Shown: positions 18,367-25,968 of the stretch, one piece after another
Layout: the number at the start of each line of letters is the position of its first letter
How positions within the stretch are numbered: the first letter of the stretch is position 1
DNA from: Chitinophaga pinensis
GTDB lineage: Bacteria; Bacteroidota; Bacteroidia; NS11-12g; UBA955
Reading direction: 5' to 3'
Length of the DNA stretch: 64,000 nucleotides
Assembly (NCBI GenBank): GCA_945877575.1
Contig: CAMDUE010000004.1
Span: 1-64,000 of the forward strand
Notes under the pieces: generated by a model
The model's input: the letters and a program-made list of their open reading frames with translations, nothing else
Told to the model about the DNA's origin: nothing
Databases searched by the model: none
Made by a program: the position numbers and the translations under genes

Positions 18367-19644
18367 TCAGATAGAAAATTCAGACAATATTTTACCCAAC
18401 TGATACACATCTTCAAAGCTGTTATACAAAGGCGCTGGGGCTATTCTGATTACATTGGGTTCTCTCCAATCGGCGATCACGTTGTTGTTGGTGAGAAAAT
18501 CAAAGATCTTTTTTCCATTTTGTTCAACCAACAGCGACAATTGAGCACCGCGCTGTTGTTCATCTTGGGGAGTAATAATTTGGAATTTAATTTGTGGGTT
18601 TGATTTTTGAACTTCGTTTAAAATAAATTCTAAATAACCGGTTAAAGCAATGCTTTTGGCTCTTAGATTATCAATTCCTGCACGGTCAAAAATTTCCAAA
18701 GACGCTGAATGAACGGCCATACCAAAAACGGGTGCGTTTGACATTTGCCAGCCCGCTGCTCCTGGTTCAGGTGCATATCCTTTTTGCATCAAGAAACGTT
18801 TGTCTTCACGGTATCCCCACCAACCGGCGAGCCTATGTTGATTGGGGTTGGTGGCATGTTTCTCGTGGATGTATATTCCTGAAACATTACCAGGCCCTGA
18901 GTTTAAATATTTATATGAGCACCATGCTGCAAAGTCTACATCCCAATCGTGCAGTTTTACGTTAATATTGCCCGCTGCATGAGCAAGATCGAATCCAGCA
19001 ATTGCGCCAATTTCATGGGCTTTTTTGGTGATACTTTGTATATCAAAATACTGACCAGTGTAATATTGAACACCACTGAAAAAGACCAGTGCAATTTCAT
19101 CTTTATGTGCTTCGATGGTATCTAAAATGTCTTGAGTTTGTAAAATATGTTGGCCTGGTTTAGGAGAAACTTCTATGACTGCATCTTCATATTTATATCC
19201 GTGAAAGGTGACTTGGCTTTCAACAGCATACATATCAGAAGGGAAAGCACCTGCTTCCATAATGATTTTGTACCTGTTTCCATTTGGCTTGTAAAATGAC
19301 GCCATTAAGAAGTGTAGATTTACCGTTAGTTGGTTCATGACTACAACTTCAATGGGTTTAGCACCAACAATTTTAGCGGCTTGTTCAGTGAGAAATTTGT
19401 GGTAGTGAAACCAAGGCTTTCTGCCGTGGAAATGTCCTTCAACACCCCAAGCCGACCAATCTTCCAATTCAACATTTAAAGCAGCGGCAGCAGATTTGGG
19501 TTGCAACCCTAAAGAATTTCCGCAAAAATAAATTTGGGTTTCGTCGTTCTGATTTCTGGGGAAGTAGAATTCGTTTCTGAAGGGCGCAAGACTGTCTTGT
19601 TGATCTAAATGACGGGCAAAATCAATGGTATTTTGGAACTGCAT
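18367..19644 (-). CDS. kynU: Kynureninase
   Basis: PLP enzyme cleaving kynurenine or 3-hydroxykynurenine to anthranilate or 3-hydroxyanthranilate plus alanine. 425 residues, the usual length. Typical segments are IYFCGNSLGLQPKS near 38, SGVQYYTGQ near 190, FDLAHAAGN near 220, and CSYKYLNSGPGN near 240, which holds the Schiff-base Lys. In Bacteroidota it often serves de novo NAD synthesis from tryptophan, but no kynurenine monooxygenase or dioxygenase is nearby. It is divergent from a MarR regulator, and its promoter lies in the shared gap. Confidence 0.95.
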   Translation of the reverse strand: MQFQNTIDFARHLDQQDSLAPFRNEFYFPRNQNDETQIYFCGNSLGLQPKSAAAALNVELEDWSAWGVEGHFHGRKPWFHYHKFLTEQAAKIVGAKPIEVVVMNQLTVNLHFLMASFYKPNGNRYKIIMEAGAFPSDMYAVESQVTFHGYKYEDAVIEVSPKPGQHILQTQDILDTIEAHKDEIALVFFSGVQYYTGQYFDIQSITKKAHEIGAIAGFDLAHAAGNINVKLHDWDVDFAAWCSYKYLNSGPGNVSGIYIHEKHATNPNQHRLAGWWGYREDKRFLMQKGYAPEPGAAGWQMSNAPVFGMAVHSASLEIFDRAGIDNLRAKSIALTGYLEFILNEVQKSNPQIKFQIITPQDEQQRGAQLSLLVEQNGKKIFDFLTNNNVIADWREPNVIRIAPAPLYNSFEDVYQLGKILSEFSI

Positions 19645-19654
19645 ATCTTAAATA

Positions 19655-19662
19655 CAAAGTTA
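19655..19662 (-). promoter_or_regulatory. -7 box of kynureninase
   Basis: The minus strand reads TAACTTTG, an exact match 10 nt before the ATG at 19644. It lies in the 38-bp gap to the divergent marR-type gene. Confidence 0.6.
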
Positions 19663-19682
19663 TGTATTTAATTTGCTTTGAT

Positions 19683-20132
19683 TTGAAAATAGAAGACGAA
19701 TTAAAACAAAGCAAATTTCAATCGAATCTGCATAAAGCGGTTGTAAATATCATGTTTACATCGGGTTGGGTTTACAATCAATTTCGTGAAATTTTCAAGA
19801 GTTATCAGTTGACGCATCAGCAATATAACGTGCTTCGAATATTACGCGGTAGACATCCTGAGGCATTGAATCCATCAGACATCAAAGCAGTTATGCTAGA
19901 TAAAAATCCGGATCTTACTCGCTTGTGTGATAGACTTTGTGAAATGGGTTACATTGATAGAGAAATAGATGCTGTTAATAAGCGGAAAATGAACATCAAG
20001 ATCAATGAAAAGGGTTTAGAGATTTTGAAAGAGATTGACCCCAAAATGGAACATTTCAATAATTCGAGATTTGATCTGACCGAAGAAGAAGCGGAGCAGC
20101 TAAGTGCTTTACTTGACAAAGTAAGGGGTTAA
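19683..20132 (+). CDS. MarR family transcriptional regulator
   Basis: 149 residues from the TTG at 19683 (MKIEDELKQSKFQ). I prefer this start over the ATG at 19662 because homologues I know begin this way and the ATG overlaps the promoter of the divergent kynureninase. The winged-helix core runs from about residue 40 (QLTHQQYNVLRILRGRHPE) through the recognition helix (DKNPDLTRLCDRLCEMGYIDRE) to the wing (DAVNKRKMNIKINEKG). MarR proteins are dimeric repressors often relieved by small aromatic ligands. Control of the divergent kynureninase gene is a reasonable inference from the arrangement only. Confidence 0.85.
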   Translation: MKIEDELKQSKFQSNLHKAVVNIMFTSGWVYNQFREIFKSYQLTHQQYNVLRILRGRHPEALNPSDIKAVMLDKNPDLTRLCDRLCEMGYIDREIDAVNKRKMNIKINEKGLEILKEIDPKMEHFNNSRFDLTEEEAEQLSALLDKVRG

Positions 20133-20779
20133 TCAATTTTCTGCAACAAGGTTAGTCCATCTCTAATGGGCAGCAAAAGTGTTTTTGCACCGGCATATTT
20201 ACTTGCTTTTTGATTAAAGGTATGCATAATTTGGGTGTCGTTATCATTTTTTAATTCTGTCTCATCAATGACCTTTCCACTCCAAAGGGTATTGTCAAAA
20301 AGCATGATGCCGCCGCAAGGCAACAAAGGGAATATGGCATCAAGGTATGTGCTATAGTTTTTCTTATCAGCATCTACAAAAACAAAATCAGGTTTGTGGT
20401 TGCATAGTGGAATTAGAGTAAGTGCTTCTCCCACATGCCACTGAACTTTATTCATGAATTCGTATGATTTCCAAAATTCTTGAGCTTTAAAAGCTATTTC
20501 AGCGTCTGCTTCAAAGGCGTGAATTTGAGAATGAGCATTGAGATTTTCGGCGAGGCATGCAGTGGCATACCCTGTAAAAGTTCCAATTTCCCAAATGCAG
20601 GATGGATTTTTCAATAATACTAACTGAGCAAGGAATCGACCTTGAAGATGTCCGCTCAATTGTCTTGGATTCACAGTTTTACGCCATGTGTAGTGAGTTA
20701 GCTCTTTAAGATATTGGGGTTCAGGCTCGCTGAAATTTTCGGAATATACGTGTAGAGAATTTTGCCAATCAGGATGCAT
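20129..20779 (-). CDS. O-methyltransferase (caffeoyl-CoA OMT-like, SAM-dependent)
   Basis: 216 residues from the ATG at 20779; an in-frame TTG two codons earlier is less likely. The SAM-binding motif is IWEIGTFTGYATACLAENL near residue 60. The later motif PDFVFVDADKKNYSTYLDAIFPLL near residue 130 carries the metal-binding Asp residues of the cation-dependent class, followed by GGIMLFDNTLWSGKV. The substrate is unknown; relatives methylate catechols and other small molecules. The stop codon shares the palindrome TTAA with that of the convergent MarR gene. Confidence 0.88.
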   Translation of the reverse strand: MHPDWQNSLHVYSENFSEPEPQYLKELTHYTWRKTVNPRQLSGHLQGRFLAQLVLLKNPSCIWEIGTFTGYATACLAENLNAHSQIHAFEADAEIAFKAQEFWKSYEFMNKVQWHVGEALTLIPLCNHKPDFVFVDADKKNYSTYLDAIFPLLPCGGIMLFDNTLWSGKVIDETELKNDNDTQIMHTFNQKASKYAGAKTLLLPIRDGLTLLQKID

Positions 20780-20858
20780 AATCAAAGTTTAAACAAAGTT
20801 GGCTTGAATTTTTAAAATAAACCTATATTTTCGCGGAAAAATAAACCCGCTTAAATAT

Positions 20859-21080
20859 ATGTATTGGACTTTAGAATTGGTAAGTTACTTGGACGATGCT
20901 CCATGGCCAGCAACAAAAGATGAGTTAATTGATTACGCTATTCGTTCTGGTGCGCCTTTAGAGGTAATCGAAAACCTTCAAGAACTTGAAGATGACGGTG
21001 AGCCTTATGAGAGCATTGAGGAAATCTGGAGTGATTACCCAACAGACGACGATTATTTCTTCAACGAAGACGAACTTTAA
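20859..21080 (+). CDS. Small acidic DUF2795 family protein
   Basis: 73 residues, 23 of them Asp or Glu. The sequence MYWTLELVSYLDDAPWPATKDELIDYAIRSG matches the highly conserved Bacteroidota DUF2795 protein, which is usually this length and encoded alone. The function is unknown to me. The helical pattern LIDYAIRSGAPLEVIENLQEL suggests a compact helical domain with an acidic tail. The 73-nt upstream gap contains TATTTTCG (a -7-like variant) and no obvious structure. Confidence 0.85.
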   Translation: MYWTLELVSYLDDAPWPATKDELIDYAIRSGAPLEVIENLQELEDDGEPYESIEEIWSDYPTDDDYFFNEDEL

Positions 21081-21096
21081 TTTTATTTAGGGGGTT

Positions 21097-22257
21097 TTAA
21101 TTCCTGTTTTGAACAAGTTCAGAAACGAGTAGTTTTCTGAGTGAGTCTATATTGTCTTTGTTTTGGGCAGAGATGAACACAGCGGGTGCGTTCTCTTTTG
21201 CCAGCCAAGAAGCTTCAAATTGTTCTATGGTCAATCCTGTAGAACCCACAAAAAACTCGTCACCAGGTGTGAAGGCATCAATTTTATTAAACACAATAAT
21301 TTCTGGTTTGTAGGATGCACCGATGGCGTGAAGGGTTTCTTTAACAGCTATCATTTGGTCTTCAAATGCTGGGTTAGAGAGGTCTACTACATGCAGCAGT
21401 ACATCGGCTTCAAGGGCTTCCGCTAGTGTACTTTTAAAGCTTTCTACTAAAAGAGTGGGTAGTTTTCGGATGAATCCTACAGTATCACTCACCAAAATGG
21501 GAAGCATTTGAAATTCATTGAAGGGATGTGGGAGTACAATTTTACGAACGGTTGCATCAAGGGTAGCAAAAAGTTTGTTTTCTACCAGTACATCAGATCT
21601 TGAGAGTAGATTCATGATGGTGCTTTTACCCACGTTGGTATATCCAACCAAAGCAGCCCTGTATGACCCATCTCTTCCTGAACGTTGGGTGCGACCCACT
21701 TTTTCAATGTGTTGTAATTTTTCTCTTAAGAGGGCAATTCTATTTCTAAGGGCTCGTCTATCGGTTTCAATTTCAGTTTCACCGGGTCCTTTCATACCAA
21801 TTCCCCCTTTTTGTTTGCTCAAGTGTGTCCATAAACCCGTTAAACGGGGGAGCATAAATATACTTTGGGCAAGTTCTACTTGTACTTTTGCTTGTGATGT
21901 ACGAGCATTTTTAGCGAAAATATCAAGAATTAGGTGGGTTCGACTGAGTACTTTTACCCCTTCCAATTCGGTTTCAATGTTCCGAACTTGTGCGGGGCTT
22001 AGTTCATCATCGAAGATTGCTACATCAATTTTTGCGTCTCTGCAATAGTCGGTAATTTCTTCCATTTTCCCTTTTCCTACATAGGTTTTTGGATGGGGGA
22101 ACTCCATTTTTTGGGTAAATCTTTTTACTGATTCAGCACCAGCTGTGAGAGCTAGTTGTTCTAATTCATCAAGGTATTCTTTGATGGGTAAAGCCAAGTT
22201 GGGAATTTCAACTCCCACTAAAATGGCTTTTTCTTTATGTTTTTGATTGGAATGCAC
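21097..22257 (-). CDS. hflX: Ribosome-associated GTPase HflX
   Basis: 386 residues. The N-terminal HflX domain includes the Gly-rich region GGIGMKGPGETEIETDRRALRNRI near 150. The G domain has Walker A VGYTNVGKSTIMN near 210, the switch DTVGFIRKLP near 258 and the NKID specificity motif near 325. HflX binds the 50S subunit and splits stalled ribosomes under stress. The start is GTG at 22257, 10 nt downstream of a TAATTTCG box. Confidence 0.95.
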   Translation of the reverse strand: MHSNQKHKEKAILVGVEIPNLALPIKEYLDELEQLALTAGAESVKRFTQKMEFPHPKTYVGKGKMEEITDYCRDAKIDVAIFDDELSPAQVRNIETELEGVKVLSRTHLILDIFAKNARTSQAKVQVELAQSIFMLPRLTGLWTHLSKQKGGIGMKGPGETEIETDRRALRNRIALLREKLQHIEKVGRTQRSGRDGSYRAALVGYTNVGKSTIMNLLSRSDVLVENKLFATLDATVRKIVLPHPFNEFQMLPILVSDTVGFIRKLPTLLVESFKSTLAEALEADVLLHVVDLSNPAFEDQMIAVKETLHAIGASYKPEIIVFNKIDAFTPGDEFFVGSTGLTIEQFEASWLAKENAPAVFISAQNKDNIDSLRKLLVSELVQNRN

Positions 22258-22267
22258 AGAAGAACTG

Positions 22268-22275
22268 CGAAATTA
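22268..22275 (-). promoter_or_regulatory. Probable -7 box of hflX (TAnnTTCG variant)
   Basis: The minus strand reads TAATTTCG, one base from the consensus, 10 nt before the GTG start. Confidence 0.35.
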
Positions 22276-22323
22276 CGGTGGAATTTGGGAATTCAGGGGT
22301 TAAGGTCGAATTTTGAAAGAAAC

Positions 22324-23793
22324 ATGAGAATTGGGAGTGCTTTTTTATTGATGTTTGGGGTATGCACTTTGTATGCTCAAAGCTATCAGTTATCAAATAA
22401 GCCTCAATTGAATCAGAAGAAAAGCATTTTTCACAAGCCTCTAGGTGAGTCAACAATGGGCATTTATACCTTGAATTATGCCAATGATTATTTAACCGCT
22501 GGGTTTAGTGTTGAAAGATATGGTTCTGATTTTGGGTTTATTGCTGATCGATTTATTAAAACGCCCAAAAGAACATTTGTTCTTGATTTGTTTGTTTCAG
22601 ATACGGCAATTTATTGGAATTCTGTTTATTACAGCAGGGGAAGAGGGTTGCAAGTAGTATTAAGTTGGATGAACGCAACCCTCGAAGGCGAAATTCAAAC
22701 CTTAGTCATTGACGAGATTGAGGGATTAAAAGAGCGTGATTTAGAAAATTTACGTGTAAGTTTTAAAAAGAAAAGCTCCAGCTGGTTATTGTCTTTTATT
22801 AAAAGCAATGAATCTAATACGTTGATTGATTTTAGATTTTATGATTTTCGAGGCAGCCGAATAGCAAAGAAATCAAGGGTCATAGATTTTGATATTCAGA
22901 TGCTGCAGCTTGAACAAATAAGTTGGACAGATACACAGCGAATTTTTAGTTATTTAACCATTCAAAGACCGAGAGAGCTATTTGTTAGAAATCAGCGTGA
23001 ACAGAGTGCTTTGGTGGTTTATTCGGAGCCCAAATTTTCAAAATTAGTGGTGAAGGAGTTAGAAAGTGATTTCAATCTACAAGTTGGAAGCATTGTTCTT
23101 GATCCTCAAAAAAGATTTTGGTGTTTGGTTGGTTTATACGGCGAGTCGGCAAAGCAAAGCGAAGGTTATTACGTGTGTAAAATGGAAATTGGCAAAATTG
23201 AGAATGATCTTGATTTTCAACTTTATCCATTTCCTGAGAATACTATGAGAATATTGGATGGGCGGATAAAACTTAAAAAGGTTCCCAAACCTGAAAACTA
23301 CCTGTCGCGAAGACTGGTTGTTCGAAACGATGGGAGTTTGGTCTTGATTTTGGAACGATTCATTGAATTGAAGCAACTTGAAACCTATTATATCAATGGA
23401 ATTCCACAGTCATCAACCAAGGTTTTGTATAATTTTAATGAAATAGGAATGTTATTTTTAAACCTTCAACATCAGCTTGATACGTGTTTAAGAATAGATA
23501 AAGAGCAGCTGTCAGGTCCCAATACCAGCTATATGCTGGGTTTTGGTAGTTATTTATGTGAAGATGGTATTCATTTGGTGTACAATCAAGATATTTCAAA
23601 GAGCAATGAAATCATTGATGTAGTGGTTCGCCCCGATTTTGAAATCGAAAGAAAGGTTTTGGTTAACAGTGAAAATTTTTACCATACTGCCGTTCCGTTC
23701 GATGGTATGGAAACGAATTATTGCACTTACACATTACCTTTGCTTCGCGACAAGCAGTGGTTTTGGATGAGAATTCAAGACATCAAAAAATAA
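22324..23793 (+). CDS. Exported protein of unknown function
   Basis: 489 residues. The ATG at 22324 gives a signal peptide (RIGSAFLLMFGVCTLYAQ). The mature part is beta-rich with many aromatic and charged residues, resembling proteins that combine a beta-propeller or beta-sandwich fold, but I see no diagnostic motif. It is 9 nt upstream of a multi-pass membrane protein gene on the same strand, so the two are probably co-expressed. It is not obviously foreign in base composition. Confidence 0.7.
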   Translation: MRIGSAFLLMFGVCTLYAQSYQLSNKPQLNQKKSIFHKPLGESTMGIYTLNYANDYLTAGFSVERYGSDFGFIADRFIKTPKRTFVLDLFVSDTAIYWNSVYYSRGRGLQVVLSWMNATLEGEIQTLVIDEIEGLKERDLENLRVSFKKKSSSWLLSFIKSNESNTLIDFRFYDFRGSRIAKKSRVIDFDIQMLQLEQISWTDTQRIFSYLTIQRPRELFVRNQREQSALVVYSEPKFSKLVVKELESDFNLQVGSIVLDPQKRFWCLVGLYGESAKQSEGYYVCKMEIGKIENDLDFQLYPFPENTMRILDGRIKLKKVPKPENYLSRRLVVRNDGSLVLILERFIELKQLETYYINGIPQSSTKVLYNFNEIGMLFLNLQHQLDTCLRIDKEQLSGPNTSYMLGFGSYLCEDGIHLVYNQDISKSNEIIDVVVRPDFEIERKVLVNSENFYHTAVPFDGMETNYCTYTLPLLRDKQWFWMRIQDIKK

Positions 23794-23802
23794 ATTATTT
23801 TC

Positions 23803-24792
23803 ATGATTTCGAGGTTGTATGAAAATCAAATAGGCACGTTCCTTACTATGCTGCTGATATTTATTGCGGCTGCGGCAGGTGAATATTACATTTTTCATGA
23901 TCATATTTTAGTGCAGGAAAACAATGGTTTGTTGCAGTCTTTTTTTAGTCAATTAAATGCATTATTTACTCTTTCGTTTTGTGTAAAATTGACTTTGATT
24001 ATACTAGAGGGTTTATTATTAAATCAACTCTGCACCCAGTATAATATTGCTGATCAATCTGGGTATAGCATTTTTTCATTTTATGTTTTTTCGTATTTGA
24101 TTTTTCCCAAGCAACTATTGCTGAATCAAATGGATTTAGGTATTTTATTGGTGCTTTTGGGAATCATATTTCTGTATAAGTATCTGAAGGAAAATTACAA
24201 GAAGACACATTTATTTCTTTCTGGTTTTTTCTTAGGATTTGCTGCGCTTTTTATACCAGAATTCTTTTGGTCTATTGCTTTGCTTTTAGGTGGGGTGTTA
24301 ATTTTTAAGAGCATCAATACCGGCGATGTGGTTGTGGTCATTTTTGGTTTGTATATGCCGTATTATTTGATTGCTTCTTTGGGATATTTATTCTCAACAG
24401 AATTGAATTTCATGAATGTTTGGAAGTATTGGCGTGTGAATCAAGTCACAGAGGCTCTAACCTGGGGAAAGAATGGCTTGGATTGGATTTTAATGTTGTC
24501 TTTCATCGCAGTTTCCTTACTGGGTGCAATGAAATTTTATGGAACCTATTTCAGATATAATGTTGAAACCAGAAGAAGTAAACTAGCACTTTCAGTAATA
24601 GCGGGTTTTATTGCGATGGTGTTTATTTTTAGAAGTAAGCAATACGAAAATTATTTTTCTCTTTTGGCTATGCCGTTTTCGATTTACAGTTCATCCTTTT
24701 TCGAGGGACGCAAATTGTTATTTTGGAAAAATTTGGTCTTATATTTAATTATAGCTTTAAGTATTTATAAGCTATATGTGCAGTTTGGATAG
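23803..24792 (+). CDS. Multi-pass membrane protein (DUF6427-like)
   Basis: 329 residues, most in hydrophobic helices (about nine segments). The N-terminus ISRLYENQIGTFLTMLLIFIAAAAGEYY and the overall pattern resemble the Bacteroidota DUF6427 group, a family of uncertain role located near cell-envelope genes. No catalytic motif is visible. The 3' end overlaps the convergent AcpH-like gene by 21 bp. Confidence 0.6.
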   Translation: MISRLYENQIGTFLTMLLIFIAAAAGEYYIFHDHILVQENNGLLQSFFSQLNALFTLSFCVKLTLIILEGLLLNQLCTQYNIADQSGYSIFSFYVFSYLIFPKQLLLNQMDLGILLVLLGIIFLYKYLKENYKKTHLFLSGFFLGFAALFIPEFFWSIALLLGGVLIFKSINTGDVVVVIFGLYMPYYLIASLGYLFSTELNFMNVWKYWRVNQVTEALTWGKNGLDWILMLSFIAVSLLGAMKFYGTYFRYNVETRRSKLALSVIAGFIAMVFIFRSKQYENYFSLLAMPFSIYSSSFFEGRKLLFWKNLVLYLIIALSIYKLYVQFG

Positions 24793-25410
24793 GTTTTCAA
24801 TGATTAGAACTTTCATTTTTTCGGAAAGCTCTAGAAGAGGATTACTGTTTTGCCAATCTCCGGTTTCTGCTCCCACTTGTCGGTATACCCTGTTTAAGCC
24901 ATAAATGAGTCCTTCACTTTTGTACTTAAAGAGAAATTTAGATTCTAAGAACTTTTGCATACCTAAAATGAATTGATCTGGATTTTTATGCTCTATGATG
25001 GATAGATGAATATCTAAGTGGTTCATTGATTTTTCTAGGTCTTGATACATTTGAATGAGTGTATCAGGATGTTTTTCAATCAACACTGAATCTAAAATCA
25101 TTTCAATCATAACGTGGGTCCCAAACCAAAATCTGGAAATTCCCGAATCAGAGAATGCTTGTTTGGCTTTAGGATGAATCTGAGAGTATACTTGGTTAAA
25201 GAAAATAGAATCATGAAAATGTGCATCCCGTTTTAGGTGTTGCGCCATGCCTATTGAGAAGTCGTCTTTTCTTAAGTTAGACTGATTTATGGCAATTTTG
25301 GAATATTGATTTTTTGAATAATTTCTCAGTAAATCTGGGGCTAATAAACCCAAATTGTAATTTACATTCTCGGGTTGGTGGTCGAAGAAATAGTGTGCAA
25401 AGTAGTTCAC
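24772..25410 (-). CDS. Putative acyl-carrier-protein phosphodiesterase-like protein
   Basis: 212 residues from a GTG at 25410 that gives MNYFAHYFF, matching the MNxLAH start of AcpH/DUF479 proteins; an ATG 30 nt upstream is possible. Further similarity: [10 protein letters not shown] near 20, then [15 protein letters not shown] near 55, in the place of AcpH's GIxxHRxID, and a His-rich helix [13 protein letters not shown]. AcpH removes 4'-phosphopantetheine from ACP. The relationship is distant, so substrate and activity are uncertain. Confidence 0.5.
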   Translation of the reverse strand: MNYFAHYFFDHQPENVNYNLGLLAPDLLRNYSKNQYSKIAINQSNLRKDDFSIGMAQHLKRDAHFHDSIFFNQVYSQIHPKAKQAFSDSGISRFWFGTHVMIEMILDSVLIEKHPDTLIQMYQDLEKSMNHLDIHLSIIEHKNPDQFILGMQKFLESKFLFKYKSEGLIYGLNRVYRQVGAETGDWQNSNPLLELSEKMKVLIIENLSKLHI

Positions 25411-25467
25411 GCTGCAAAGTTGGCGGAAAATGCAAAACATTTTGCACGAATTATTGGTTTATTTAAC

Positions 25468-25944
25468 ATGAAATACTTGGGGTTGATTTTGTTATTTGGA
25501 CTGTTTCAGTCGTGTCAATCTCAAAGCCAAAAGACGATGAAAAGCAATCAATATCCCATAGCAAAAACAGAAGAAGAGTGGAAGAAAACCCTCTCAGATG
25601 AAGAGTTTAGAGTTTTGAGAAACAAAGGTACAGAAAGGCCATTTACCAGTGAATTTGAAACGCTTTGGGACAGCGGAACGTATGTTTGTAAGGGTTGCGG
25701 CGCGGAGCTTTTTCATTCAGATACAAAGTTTGATGCAGGTTGCGGTTGGCCCAGTTTTTATCAAGGCATCAATAAATCAGCCATTAAAGAGATTTTAGAT
25801 ACCACGCATGGCATGATTAGAACCGAAGTGGTTTGTGCTCAGTGCGGTGGGCATTTGGGGCATGTTTTCAATGATGGATATGACCAACCTACGGGTTTGA
25901 GGTATTGCATCAACGGGGTTTCGTTGGGATTCAAAAAGAAATAA
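25468..25944 (+). CDS. msrB: Peptide-methionine (R)-S-oxide reductase, lipoprotein form
   Basis: 158 residues. The ATG at 25468 gives a lipoprotein signal with lipobox FQSC at residue 16-19, so the enzyme is anchored in the periplasm. Two CxxC zinc pairs (CKGCG near 75 and CAQCGG near 125) frame the fold. The catalytic Cys lies in [11 protein letters not shown] near the C-terminus. It repairs methionine R-sulfoxide in envelope proteins, using thioredoxin-like reductants; a lipoprotein thioredoxin is encoded at 37332. It is followed by polA after 24 nt. Confidence 0.93.
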   Translation: MKYLGLILLFGLFQSCQSQSQKTMKSNQYPIAKTEEEWKKTLSDEEFRVLRNKGTERPFTSEFETLWDSGTYVCKGCGAELFHSDTKFDAGCGWPSFYQGINKSAIKEILDTTHGMIRTEVVCAQCGGHLGHVFNDGYDQPTGLRYCINGVSLGFKKK

Positions 25945-25968
25945 TCGTTAACTTGCTCCTTCGAAATC